NCBI GenBank assembly: GCA_015485015.1
Contig: WFUK01000119.1
Coordinates: 1 to 17,645, forward strand
Length of the DNA: 17,645 nucleotides
Source: Paracoccaceae bacterium
GTDB taxonomy: Bacteria; Pseudomonadota; Alphaproteobacteria; Rhodobacterales; Rhodobacteraceae
Reading direction: 5' to 3'
Made by a program: the position numbers and the translations under genes. The first letter of the stretch is position 1, and each line of letters begins with the position of its first letter. Below, piece by piece: positions 1-7,304 of the stretch. The notes under the pieces are model-generated. The model made no database searches and had not been told where the DNA came from. It saw only the letters and a program-made list of their open reading frames with translations.

Positions 1-772
1 CCCATAAGCTTCGGTCCTGAAATTGCAAAGATATCATTGTCTTATCCGGGGAGAGCCGCGCGGCTTCGCGCGCCATGTGAAGGTCCATCAAAGCCCATAG
101 GCCTGCGGTTTCGGGGCGCGATTGCAGGTGGTGCAGCAGCTTGCACAGGCGCAAAGCCTCGCTTGAAAGCGCTGAGTTTTGCGGGGCATATCCGGCGTTG
201 AAAATCAGGTATATTACCGCTAGCACCGCATCAAGCCGCGCTGAAATATCCGGCCCCTCCGGCACGCGATAAGGAATACGCGCGTGGCGAATTTTGGCCT
301 TGGCGCGGGTTAAGCGTTGGTTCATGGTGGCATGTGATACCAAAAATGCCCGCGCGATTTCTTGCGCTGATAGCCCACATAGGCTGCGCAAGGTAAGCGC
401 CACTTGCGAATCTTGTGCTAGAGCTGGATGGCAGCAGGTGAAAATAAGGCGCAGGCGCTCGTCCGGTATTTCCTGCGCGGCTTCAGCCTCGGGCTGGTCT
501 TCCGCAATAAGCGCGAGATCGTGCATCACGGCCTCGCCTTTTGCCCGTTGCGACAGGCGCAAACGGTCAATGGCACGCCGCCGCGCTACCGTTAGCAACC
601 AAGCGCCAGCGCTTGACGGCGTGCCACCGCCGGGCCATACGCGCGCGGCCTCGATCATTGCATCCTGAAGCGCATCCTCCGCGAGGTCAAAATCGCGGAA
701 CTGCGCGATGAGCGCCGCCAGCACCCGCGCGGACTCAGCCTTGAAAGCCCGCGCGAGTGCCGTTTGCGTCAC
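1..772 (-). CDS. ECF42-type RNA polymerase sigma factor, 3' end outside window
   Basis: An open frame of about 257 residues runs leftward off the window edge with no stop, so the C-terminus is missing. It begins at a GTG that overlaps the upstream DGPF gene's stop codon (GTGA), which indicates translational coupling. The translation shows a sigma region 2 part (AEDALQDAMIEAARVWP, then ARRRAIDRLR) and a region 4 part (IFTCCHPALAQDSQVALTLR, GLSAQEIARAFLVSHATMNQRLTRAK). These are followed by IPYRVPEGPDISARLDAVLAVIYLIFNAGY and, near the edge, LMDLHMAREAARLSP and QDRSLW. That long C-terminal extension after region 4 is typical of ECF42 sigma factors, which in the literature sit beside DGPF/YCII genes instead of an anti-sigma factor. 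The usual YLIFNEGY motif reads YLIFNAGY here. It should direct RNA polymerase to a small regulon; the inducing signal is not visible. The family call is firm; the regulon is unknown. Confidence 0.88.
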   Translation of the reverse strand, partial: MTQTALARAFKAESARVLAALIAQFRDFDLAEDALQDAMIEAARVWPGGGTPSSAGAWLLTVARRRAIDRLRLSQRAKGEAVMHDLALIAEDQPEAEAAQEIPDERLRLIFTCCHPALAQDSQVALTLRSLCGLSAQEIARAFLVSHATMNQRLTRAKAKIRHARIPYRVPEGPDISARLDAVLAVIYLIFNAGYAPQNSALSSEALRLCKLLHHLQSRPETAGLWALMDLHMAREAARLSPDKTMISLQFQDRSLW

Positions 773-1110
773 TGATCAAAGACCATGATCGGGCGCACTT
801 CGACACAACCATATTTCGCGGATGGAATTCTGGCCGCCCATGCCAAAGCGTCATCCAGATCGGCACATTCCAGCAGGCAATAGCCGCCAAGGGTTTCTTT
901 GGTTTCAGCAAATGGCCCGTCGGTTATCTGGGCTTTCCCGCCGCGCATCCGCACCGTGCTGGCATCGGTTTCGGGCATCAAAGCCTCTCCGCTGACATAC
1001 ACACCGGCCGCAATCGCATCTTGGGTAAACTGGCCATAGTCAGCCATTAAATCACCTTCATAATCCTGTTCGCCATTGGGAACCCCATAAATTAGCGCCA
1101 TATATTGCAT
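769..1110 (-). CDS. YCII/DGPF-domain protein, partner of the ECF42 sigma factor
   Basis: This 113-residue protein starts MQYMALIYG and carries the signature DGPFAETKE followed by LGGYCLLE, which identifies the YCII-related DGPF family. The start at 1110 is chosen because AAGGAA lies 7 bases upstream. The in-frame ATG at 1125 (MKEFI) would place that AAGGA motif inside the coding sequence. The fold is a small alpha/beta barrel dimer related to muconolactone isomerases; no catalytic activity is established for the DGPF branch. The gene precedes and overlaps the ECF sigma gene by 4 bases, the arrangement reported for ECF42 systems, where the DGPF protein is thought to take part in signal sensing. 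That role is inferred. The protein is cytoplasmic, with no signal peptide or membrane segment. The family call is secure; its exact job is not. Confidence 0.87.
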   Translation of the reverse strand: MQYMALIYGVPNGEQDYEGDLMADYGQFTQDAIAAGVYVSGEALMPETDASTVRMRGGKAQITDGPFAETKETLGGYCLLECADLDDALAWAARIPSAKYGCVEVRPIMVFDQ

Positions 1111-1214
1111 GATAAATTCCTTCATTTGTGCCAGAGCCGCTGATGCGCTCCTATGGTATAGACGTAGCAAGCTTGCCATTTTCTACATCGCAGGCAAAGT
1201 TTTTTACGATTTCA

Positions 1215-1242
1215 TTGTATATCGCCGCAAAACCCCCTATTT
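1215..1242 (+). promoter_or_regulatory. Possible heat-shock (RpoH-like) promoter of hslO
   Basis: TTGTAT at 1215-1220 is followed after 13 bases by CCCCTATTT at 1234-1242. This resembles the RpoH pattern (TTGaa, 13-15 bases, CCCCATnT). Hsp33 is a heat-shock gene in E. coli, so such a promoter would make sense. The match is partial, and the -10 lies only about 20 bases before the hslO start, so this is a weak call. Confidence 0.3.
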
Positions 1243-1264
1243 GCGAGGCTTCAAAGGAGCCATT

Positions 1265-2188
1265 ATGAGCATTGCCGAAAAAATCGCATGGGATGACAGC
1301 TTGCTGCCCTTCCAGCTGGATAAAGCCGATATTCGCGGCCGCTTTGTGCGGCTGGACGGGGCGTTGAACCGTATACTGGATCAGCATAATTACCCCGAGC
1401 CAGTGGCGCGGCTGGTTGCCGAAGCGGTGGTGCTGACGGCGCTGATCGGGCAAACCATCGGCTTCAAGGCCAAGCTCAGCCTGCAAATTCGCGGCAATGG
1501 TCCGATCCGGCTGATCGCGACCGACTATTTTGCGCCCGAAGCCGAAGGCGAAGCGGGGCAGGTTCGGGCCTATGCCAGCTATGATGCAGGAAAAGTTAGC
1601 AATGCGGCGCCGTTTTCGCAACTCGGCAAAGGCATGTTTGCGGTGCTGATCGATCAAGGCACGGGGCAAGCGCCCTATCAGGGGATCACGCCGTTAAATG
1701 GCGGGTCGCTGGCCAGCTGTGCCGAAACCTATTTTGCGCAATCCGAGCAGCTGGCGACGCGCTTCGCCCTCAGTATCGCGCGCGGCAAAAGCTGGCGCGC
1801 GGCAGGGCTGGTATTGCAGCATATGCCAAAGGCGTCGCCGCTCAAGGTGATGGCCGAAATGGCGGATCCGGAGATGGATGCCGAAAACTGGAACCGGGCT
1901 ACGATCTTGCTGGAATCGGTGCAGCAAGAGGAAATGATCGGGCCAAAGGTTAGCCCGGCCGAGCTACTATTCCGGCTTTTCCACGAGGATGCACCAAGGG
2001 TTTACGATCCGCAGCCGGTGCGCTTTGGTTGCACCTGCTCCGAGGATAAGGTGCGGCAAAGCATGACGATCTATTCGGCCAAAGACATCGCAACCATGAC
2101 TACGGATGCCGGCACGCTCACCGCTGATTGCCAGTTCTGCGGCGCGCATTACGTGCTGGATCCAAGCACCTTGGGCAAGGATGCCTGA
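1265..2188 (+). CDS. hslO: Hsp33, redox-regulated molecular chaperone
   Basis: This 307-residue cytoplasmic protein has the Hsp33 layout: an N-terminal chaperone domain (LPFQLDKADIRGRFVRL near the start, then LLGQTIGFKAKLSLQ-like text read here as LTALIGQTIGFKAKLSLQI) and a C-terminal redox switch. The four zinc ligands are present as C256-x-C258 (FGCTCSED) and C289-x-x-C292 (CQFCGAHY). In the family, oxidation and unfolding release zinc, form two disulfides, and expose a holdase surface that protects proteins during combined heat and oxidative stress. The start at 1265 is set by AAGGAG at 1254-1259; an upstream in-frame extension exists but has no ribosome-binding site and does not look like Hsp33. 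The gene stands alone, divergent from the DGPF-ECF42 pair and convergent with the RNase T2 gene. The length is normal for the family. Confidence 0.96.
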   Translation: MSIAEKIAWDDSLLPFQLDKADIRGRFVRLDGALNRILDQHNYPEPVARLVAEAVVLTALIGQTIGFKAKLSLQIRGNGPIRLIATDYFAPEAEGEAGQVRAYASYDAGKVSNAAPFSQLGKGMFAVLIDQGTGQAPYQGITPLNGGSLASCAETYFAQSEQLATRFALSIARGKSWRAAGLVLQHMPKASPLKVMAEMADPEMDAENWNRATILLESVQQEEMIGPKVSPAELLFRLFHEDAPRVYDPQPVRFGCTCSEDKVRQSMTIYSAKDIATMTTDAGTLTADCQFCGAHYVLDPSTLGKDA

Positions 2189-2295
2189 AGCCAGCCATTG
2201 CGGCGCGTCTGGCCCCGGTGATTGAGCAAATGCAGCACCCGCGCCGCGCGGTATGTGTTGCATTGTGGGGCTAAGCTTGCGGCGCGCGCCCTTTT

Positions 2296-2374
2296 GCCGA
2301 GCGTAGCGAGGCCACGCCCAACGGGAGGCGGCTTGCTGCGTAAGCAGCACGACGTCCGACGGGCGGGAGCCGCT
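2296..2374. repeat. Nested inverted-repeat element between convergent genes
   Basis: An inner perfect hairpin, TGCTGC-GTAA-GCAGCA (2334-2349), sits inside an outer stem, GCGGCT at 2328-2333 with AGCCGC at 2368-2373. To the left is the interrupted palindrome GCCGAGCGTAGCGAGGC (2296-2312). Related G-rich blocks also occur (AACGGGAGGCGGC and GACGGGCGGGAGCCGC). The element fills most of the 189-bp gap between hslO and the RNase T2 gene. It has no U-run, so it is not a standard terminator. It resembles dispersed palindromic (REP-like) units found between Rhodobacterales genes; calling it dispersed is inference, because only one copy lies in this window. Confidence 0.5.
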
Positions 2375-2377
2375 AGC

Positions 2378-3028
2378 CTATCTAATCGGATCCATTTCGG
2401 CGTCTTGCAAGCTGCAATCCTGCACCACATCCACCCCGCAGGCGCGCGGAGACAGGTCTTTGTTCAGGCAAATCCGCACTTCCTGAATGCGATTTTGCGA
2501 GCAGGTTACGGTCACACCATCGGCCACCATATCGGGGTTGGCTTCCAGAAAGGCGGCCTCTACCACCGAGGCGGGTAGCTCGATTCCCTCGGGCAGGCGG
2601 CGAAACACTTCGGGACGGTTTACGGCGGCGTAAGCCTCGCGCACGGCATCAAAATATTCATCCGCTGGCAGCCCCGCACAGCGACCGTGCTTTTTCCATT
2701 GATACCACGCCGAGCCGCCCGATCCCATGATATCGGCCATATCGCGGGTCATGCTGCGGGAGGGGTCGCGCGTGGTGGTGCGGCAATAGCTCGGCCAGCC
2801 CGCCTCGAATTGCGGCCAAAGCCCATGCACGGCAAAGCCGTAACCCTTATCCGCGTCGCATTGGGGTGAATTTCGATCATCGCCGGCTTCTTCGCACCAG
2901 CTCGGGGTCCAGCTTAGGGCCAGAACGTAATAGTCAAATTCCCCCGCCGGATCGCCTTCGGCAAGAAGTGGCGCAGGGGACAGGGCGAGAAGGGCGGCGC
3001 AAATAAAGCGCTTTATCATTTTGTTCAT
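2378..3028 (-). CDS. Exported RNase T2-family protein
   Basis: This 216-residue protein begins with a signal peptide (MNKMIKRFICAALLALSPAP, likely cleavage after LLA near residue 23), so it should act in the periplasm or outside the cell. The two RNase T2 blocks are present: CAS1 as VHGLWPQ with His68, and CAS2 as YQWKKHGRC with His114. Several cysteines (45, 57, 82, 117, 176, 187, 197, 205) fit a disulfide-stabilised enzyme. RNase T2 enzymes cleave RNA through 2',3'-cyclic phosphates and usually scavenge extracellular RNA. The CAS2 block normally reads HEWxKHG; here the His is Tyr109 and the acidic Glu is Gln110, so activity may be reduced or altered. The start at 3028 (MNKM) is chosen for the signal peptide; 3019 is also possible and neither has a clear Shine-Dalgarno. 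The gene is monocistronic and divergent from trcR. Confidence 0.85.
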   Translation of the reverse strand: MNKMIKRFICAALLALSPAPLLAEGDPAGEFDYYVLALSWTPSWCEEAGDDRNSPQCDADKGYGFAVHGLWPQFEAGWPSYCRTTTRDPSRSMTRDMADIMGSGGSAWYQWKKHGRCAGLPADEYFDAVREAYAAVNRPEVFRRLPEGIELPASVVEAAFLEANPDMVADGVTVTCSQNRIQEVRICLNKDLSPRACGVDVVQDCSLQDAEMDPIR

Positions 3029-3034
3029 AGCGCT

Positions 3035-3063
3035 TATATAGACGGTAATTCCCCCCACGAAAA
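3035..3063 (-). promoter_or_regulatory. Candidate promoter placing the transcript start at the RNase T2 ATG
   Basis: On the minus strand TATATA (3040-3035) lies 6 bases before the ATG at 3028. A weak TTTTCG (3063-3058) sits 17 bases upstream of it. Transcription from here would begin at about the ATG, giving a leaderless mRNA, which would agree with the missing ribosome-binding site. The -35 match is poor. Confidence 0.35.
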
Positions 3064-3129
3064 CCTAAATCAGCGCCTTGCGCAACCGGGATTTCGGCAA
3101 GGGATCAACCGTGACTACAGGAGTTCACC

Positions 3130-3855
3130 ATGGCGCTGCCACTTATGCCCAAAGCCACCGCCGTATGGCTGATTGATAATACAACGCTCGATTTCAAACA
3201 GATTTCGGCCTTCACCGGCTTGCACGAGCTTGAGGTGAACGGCATCGCCGATGGCGAGGTTGCGGTTGGGGTGAAGGGGTTTGATCCTGTTGCCAACAAG
3301 CAGCTGACCGCGGAAGAAATCAAGCGCTGTGAGGCCGACCCAAAGGCCAAGCTGGAGCTGATGTTTAACCCCGCTTCCGAGGGCGAAATGAAGCGCAAAG
3401 GGCCGCGTTACACCCCGCTTTCCAAGCGTCAGGACCGCCCCGCCGCCATTGCATGGCTGGTAAAATTCCACCCCGAACTGACCGATGGGCAAATCTCCAA
3501 GCTGGTAGGCACTACCAAGCCAACCATTATGGCAATCCGCGAGCGCACCCACTGGAATATCGCCAATATTCAACCGATTGATCCGGTGGCGCTGGGCATG
3601 TGTCGGCAAATCGAGCTGGATACGGTTGTGGCAAAAGCCGCCGCCAAAGCTGCAAAAAATGGCGAGGTTATGTCTGACGAGGAACGCATGAAGCTGGTTT
3701 CCACCGAGCAGAGCTTGCAGATGGAAGAAGACCGTCCGATGCCGTCCAATGTATCGGGGCTGGAAAACTTTGCGCTGGGCGAGAAGCCGGAGAAAGAAAA
3801 AGTGCTGGATGCGGATAGCCTGTTTAACCTGCCAAAGGGTGATGGCGACGAATAA
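3130..3855 (+). CDS. trcR: DUF1013 / TrcR-family cell-cycle transcriptional regulator
   Basis: This 241-residue protein starts MALPLMPKATAVWLIDNTTL and matches the DUF1013 family, conserved almost only in Alphaproteobacteria and now named TrcR (cell-cycle transcriptional regulator). Residues about 104-140 (AAIAWLVKFHPELTDGQISKLVGTTKPT) form a helix-turn-helix-like segment that probably binds DNA. The stretch around residues 60-95 is charged and the C-terminal third is Lys/Ala/Glu-rich and probably flexible. The start is fixed by AGGAG at 3119-3123, six bases before the ATG. It has its own upstream region, is divergent from the RNase T2 gene, and is not fused to the downstream acyl-CoA dehydrogenase. 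No target genes can be read from the sequence. The family assignment is strong; the regulatory role comes from family knowledge. Confidence 0.85.
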   Translation: MALPLMPKATAVWLIDNTTLDFKQISAFTGLHELEVNGIADGEVAVGVKGFDPVANKQLTAEEIKRCEADPKAKLELMFNPASEGEMKRKGPRYTPLSKRQDRPAAIAWLVKFHPELTDGQISKLVGTTKPTIMAIRERTHWNIANIQPIDPVALGMCRQIELDTVVAKAAAKAAKNGEVMSDEERMKLVSTEQSLQMEEDRPMPSNVSGLENFALGEKPEKEKVLDADSLFNLPKGDGDE

Positions 3856-3861
3856 GCCATT

Positions 3862-3880
3862 GGTGGGGTGAAGCCCCGCC
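3862..3880 (+). terminator. Possible weak terminator after trcR
   Basis: GGTGGGG pairs with CCCCGCC (7 bp, one G-U) around a TGAAG loop just after the trcR stop codon. No proper U-run follows (only GTATCTTT a few bases on), so termination may be partial. Confidence 0.35.
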
Positions 3881-3953
3881 CCCGTATCTTTACTATTGCC
3901 AGCACTTTTTAAGCTGATACATCTGGGCCATATACCCTTCCAAAGGAATGATT

Positions 3954-5168
3954 ATGGCCCACGATCTCCCCCCCCAAAGCGCCCCCTCTCTTAGCTCGTT
4001 TAACTGGGAGGACCCCTTTTTGTTTGACGATCAGCTGTCGGATGAGGAGCGGATGATGCGCGATTCGGCGCGGGCCTATGCGCAGGAAAAGTTGCAACCA
4101 CGCGTGATTGAGGCCTTTCGCGAAGAAAATTTCGATCCGGATATTTTTGCCGAAATGGGCGAGATGGGCCTGCTGGGCATCACCCTTCCCGAGGCTTATG
4201 GCGGGCTTTCTGGCAGCTATGTTTCTTATGGTTTGGTGGCGCGCGAGGTGGAGCGGGTCGATAGCGGCTATCGCTCGATGATGTCGGTGCAAAGCAGCCT
4301 CGTGATGTATCCGATCTATGCTTACGGCACCGAGGCGCAGCGGCGGAAATACCTGCCGGGGCTGGCCGCTGGCACGCTGATCGGCTGTTTTGGTCTGACC
4401 GAACCGGATGCAGGATCAGACCCGGGCGGCATGAAAACCGTGGCCAAGCGGGTGGATGGCGGTTATGTGCTGAACGGCTCCAAAATGTGGATATCCAATA
4501 GCCCGATTGCCGATGTTTTTGTGGTCTGGGCCAAATCAGACGCCCATGGCGGCAAGATCAAGGGCTTTGTGCTGGAAAAGGGGTTGAAGGGGTTGAGCGC
4601 GCCGAAAATTGCCGGCAAGCTTAGCCTGCGCGCTTCGATCACCGGCGAGATCGTGATGCAGGATGTCGAGGTGTCCGAAGATGCGATTTTGCCAAATGTG
4701 GAAGGGCTGAAAGGTCCGTTTGGTTGCCTGAACCGCGCCCGCTACGGTATTAGCTGGGGCGTGCTGGGGGCGGCGGAATTTGCGTGGCACGCGGCGCGGC
4801 AATACGGGCTGGATCGGGTGCAATTTGGCAAGCCGCTGGCCGGCACCCAGCTATTTCAGAAAAAGCTGGCGGATATGCAAACGGAAATCACGCTGGGCTT
4901 GCAGGCCAGCCTGCGGGTCGGGCGCTTGATGGACGAGGGCCGCGCGGCACCGGAAATGATCTCTATGATCAAGCGCAATAATTGCGGCAAGGCGCTGGAT
5001 ATTGCCCGTATGAGCCGCGATATGCATGGCGGCAATGGCATCTCGGAAGAATTTCAGGTGATGCGCCATATGGTGAATTTGGAAACCGTAAACACCTATG
5101 AGGGGGCGCATGATGTGCATGCGCTGATTTTGGGGCGGGCGCAAACCGGAATTCAGGCGTTTTTCTAG
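3954..5168 (+). CDS. gcdH: Glutaryl-CoA dehydrogenase (decarboxylating acyl-CoA dehydrogenase)
   Basis: This 404-residue FAD flavoprotein has the full acyl-CoA dehydrogenase layout and motifs specific to glutaryl-CoA dehydrogenase. These include [15 protein letters not shown] with Arg107, which corresponds to the arginine that binds the glutaryl carboxylate; [12 protein letters not shown] (146-157) at the FAD/substrate site; and [17 protein letters not shown] with catalytic base Glu383. The reaction is oxidation and decarboxylation of glutaryl-CoA to crotonyl-CoA, a step in breakdown of lysine, tryptophan, glutarate and some aromatic acids, with electrons passed to ETF. The start at 3954 is preferred because AAGGA at 3943-3947 then has a 6-base spacer; the ATG at 3948 would be too close. 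The gene lies 171 bp before the transport/activation operon in the same direction, so a metabolic link is possible but not shown. It is cytoplasmic and complete. Confidence 0.94.
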   Translation: MAHDLPPQSAPSLSSFNWEDPFLFDDQLSDEERMMRDSARAYAQEKLQPRVIEAFREENFDPDIFAEMGEMGLLGITLPEAYGGLSGSYVSYGLVAREVERVDSGYRSMMSVQSSLVMYPIYAYGTEAQRRKYLPGLAAGTLIGCFGLTEPDAGSDPGGMKTVAKRVDGGYVLNGSKMWISNSPIADVFVVWAKSDAHGGKIKGFVLEKGLKGLSAPKIAGKLSLRASITGEIVMQDVEVSEDAILPNVEGLKGPFGCLNRARYGISWGVLGAAEFAWHAARQYGLDRVQFGKPLAGTQLFQKKLADMQTEITLGLQASLRVGRLMDEGRAAPEMISMIKRNNCGKALDIARMSRDMHGGNGISEEFQVMRHMVNLETVNTYEGAHDVHALILGRAQTGIQAFF

Positions 5169-5216
5169 CTCTGTTTTATTGAGAAAAGCGCGGTTTTGCT
5201 GTCGCGCCCTCCCATA

Positions 5217-5236
5217 AACTGAACGATGGTTCAATT
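5217..5236. promoter_or_regulatory. 20-bp palindromic operator candidate upstream of the acyl-CoA synthetase/ABC operon
   Basis: Positions 5217-5236 form an imperfect palindrome centred at 5226/5227: AACTGAACGA on the left and TGGTTCAATT on the right. Sixteen of 20 positions are symmetric, including a perfect TGAAC-N4-GTTCA core. The length and core look like a TetR-family operator. It sits about 100 bp before the operon start and just upstream of a possible promoter. No TetR gene is in the window, so the regulator is unknown. Confidence 0.55.
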
Positions 5237-5242
5237 ATTATC

Positions 5243-5270
5243 TTGCCACATCAAAATTTCTTGCTAGTCT
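5243..5270 (+). promoter_or_regulatory. Possible sigma-70-type promoter of the transport/activation operon
   Basis: TTGCCA at 5243-5248 and TAGTCT at 5265-5270 are 16 bases apart, just downstream of the palindrome at 5217-5236. The -10 match is weak; the position relative to the operator is the main argument. Confidence 0.3.
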
Positions 5271-5339
5271 AGCCAAAACCGACAGGCACAAGCCTGCGTA
5301 TTTTACGGGGCCCAACAGCCCGGCTAGGGAGGAAATGGC

Positions 5340-7304
5340 ATGCGCGCAAGTGTTCTGCCCGAAGGCTTGGATACATTCCCGAAATTGCTGGCGCGCAATG
5401 CCACGCAATGGGCGGATGTGCCTGCCTACCGCGAAAAAGAATATGGTATCTGGCAAAGCTGGAATTGGGCCGAGGTGCATGAGGAAGTGAACGCGCTGGC
5501 CATGGGCTATGTGGCGCTGGGGCTGAACGAGGGGGATTATGTGGCGATTATTGGCCGCAACCGCCCCTATCTGTATTGGGCGATGCTGGCAGCGCAGGCC
5601 GCAGGCGGAATTCCGGTGCCGCTTTATCAAGAGGCCAATGCCGAAGAAATGGCCTATGTGCTGGAGCATTCCGGTGCGCGGTTTATCATCGCCGAAGATC
5701 AGGAACAGGTGGATAAGGTCTTGGAAATTCAGGACCAATTGCCGAATGTTACCCAGATCATTTATTTTGACAAGCGCGGGATGCGCAAATACGAACACAC
5801 GCATTTGAATGCCTATTCCGATGTGCAGGCCGAGGGCCGCGCGGGCCATGCGCGCCTAGCGCCGGTGCTGAAAGAGCGGCAGGCCAGGCTCGATGAAAAT
5901 TCGACCTGTGTCATGCTTTATACCTCCGGCACCACCGGAAAGCCGAAGGGTGTGGTGCTTTCCAATACCAATATCATCGCCTCTGCCAGAGCGTCCTCCG
6001 AGTTCGATAATCTGAATGCGGGGGATTCGGTGCTGGCCTATCTGCCGATGGCATGGGTGGGTGATTTTATATTTTCCATTGGTCAAAGCTGCTGGACAGG
6101 CTTTTGCGTGGCTTGCCCCGAAAGCCCGCAAACCATGCAAGCGGATTTGCGCGAGATTGGCCCGAGCTATTTCTTTGCCCCGCCGCGATTCTTTGAAGGC
6201 TTGCTGACCAATGTGATGATCCGGATTGAAGATGCCAGCCCGATGAAGAAGAAGCTGTTTCACAAATACATGGCCCATGCCAAAAAGGTCGGGCCGGATT
6301 TGCTGGACGGCAAACCGGTGAGCTTTGGCGACAAGCTGAAATACAAAATCGGCGATTTGCTGATCTATGGCCCGCTGAAAAACACCCTTGGTCTCTCGAA
6401 AGTGCGGGTTGGCTATACGGCGGGCGAGGCGATTGGTCCCGAGATTTTCGAGTTTTACCGCTCGCTGGGGATTAACCTCAAGCAGCTATACGGCCAAACC
6501 GAAGCCAGCGTATTTATCACCCAGCAGCCCGATGGCGAGGTGCGCGCCGATACGGTGGGTGTGCCTAGCCCCGGGGTGGAGCTGAAAATCGCCGATAATG
6601 GCGAGGTTTACTACCGCTCGGCAGGCACTTTTGTGGAATATTACAAAAACCCCGAAAGCACGGCCGATACCAAAGACCCCGAGGGCTGGGTGGCCACGGG
6701 TGACGCCGGCTTTATCGAGGAAAGCTCGGGGCATCTGCGCATTATCGACCGCGCTAAAGACGTGGGAAAAATGGCCGATGGCTCTATGTTTGCGCCCAAG
6801 TTTGTGGAGAACAAGCTGAAGTTTTACCCCGACATTCTGGAAGCCGTGGTGTTTGGCGCGGGGCGGGAAAACTGCGTGGCTTTCATCAATATCGACCTTG
6901 GCGCCGTGGGCAACTGGGCCGAGCGCAATAACATCGCTTATGCCTCTTATCAGGAGCTGGCGGGGCATCCGCAGGTCTATGATACCATTCAAAGCCATAT
7001 CGAAGAGGTGAATAAATCGGTGGCGCGGGATGAAATGCTCTCGGGCTGCCAGATCCACCGGTTTTTGGTGCTGCACAAAGAGTTGGACCCAGATGATGGC
7101 GAAATGACCCGCACGCGGAAGGTGCGCCGCAAGCTGGTGGGCGAGAAATTCAACGACCTTGTAGCCGCACTTTATGATGGTTCTGGCAGTATTTATACCG
7201 AAACCGAGGTGACCTATGAGGATGGCCGCAAAGGCGCGATTAGCGCCACGCTGGAGCTGCGCGATGTGGCGGTGGTGCCGGTGAAGGGCGAGGTAGCGGC
7301 ATGA
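5340..7304 (+). CDS. AMP-binding acyl-CoA synthetase (long-chain type), first gene of the transport operon
   Basis: This 654-residue adenylate-forming enzyme would activate a carboxylic acid with ATP and join it to CoA in the cytoplasm. Visible motifs are the P-loop LYTSGTTGKPKG (about 193-204), YGQTEA (384-389), the TGD motif at 453-455 (VATGDAG), and the hinge region IDRAKD (about 469-474). The size and the RAKDVGKMADGSMFAPKFVEN segment fit the long-chain fatty-acid CoA ligase branch that is often encoded beside HAAT-type ABC transporters. The start at 5340 has an excellent ribosome-binding site, AGGGAGG at 5326-5332; the ATG at 5335 is out of frame. The 3' end overlaps livG by 4 bases (ATGA). 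Chain length and chemical class of the substrate cannot be read from the sequence; aromatic, fatty or dicarboxylic acids are all possible. Confidence 0.9.
   Translation: MRASVLPEGLDTFPKLLARNATQWADVPAYREKEYGIWQSWNWAEVHEEVNALAMGYVALGLNEGDYVAIIGRNRPYLYWAMLAAQAAGGIPVPLYQEANAEEMAYVLEHSGARFIIAEDQEQVDKVLEIQDQLPNVTQIIYFDKRGMRKYEHTHLNAYSDVQAEGRAGHARLAPVLKERQARLDENSTCVMLYTSGTTGKPKGVVLSNTNIIASARASSEFDNLNAGDSVLAYLPMAWVGDFIFSIGQSCWTGFCVACPESPQTMQADLREIGPSYFFAPPRFFEGLLTNVMIRIEDASPMKKKLFHKYMAHAKKVGPDLLDGKPVSFGDKLKYKIGDLLIYGPLKNTLGLSKVRVGYTAGEAIGPEIFEFYRSLGINLKQLYGQTEASVFITQQPDGEVRADTVGVPSPGVELKIADNGEVYYRSAGTFVEYYKNPESTADTKDPEGWVATGDAGFIEESSGHLRIIDRAKDVGKMADGSMFAPKFVENKLKFYPDILEAVVFGAGRENCVAFINIDLGAVGNWAERNNIAYASYQELAGHPQVYDTIQSHIEEVNKSVARDEMLSGCQIHRFLVLHKELDPDDGEMTRTRKVRRKLVGEKFNDLVAALYDGSGSIYTETEVTYEDGRKGAISATLELRDVAVVPVKGEVAA

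Noticed and set aside
1109..1264. N-terminal extension of the Hsp33 frame to 1109
   Set aside because: No ribosome-binding site precedes it, the peptide does not resemble Hsp33, and a good AAGGAG lies before the ATG at 1265.
2222..2578. A plus-strand open frame running through the repeat region into the RNase T2 gene
   Set aside because: It is made of repeat sequence and antisense RNase T2 sequence, with no ribosome-binding site or family resemblance.
5174..5212. GCGCG/CGCGC inverted repeat after gcdH as a terminator
   Set aside because: The stem is only 5 bp with a 10-base loop and no U-run follows.
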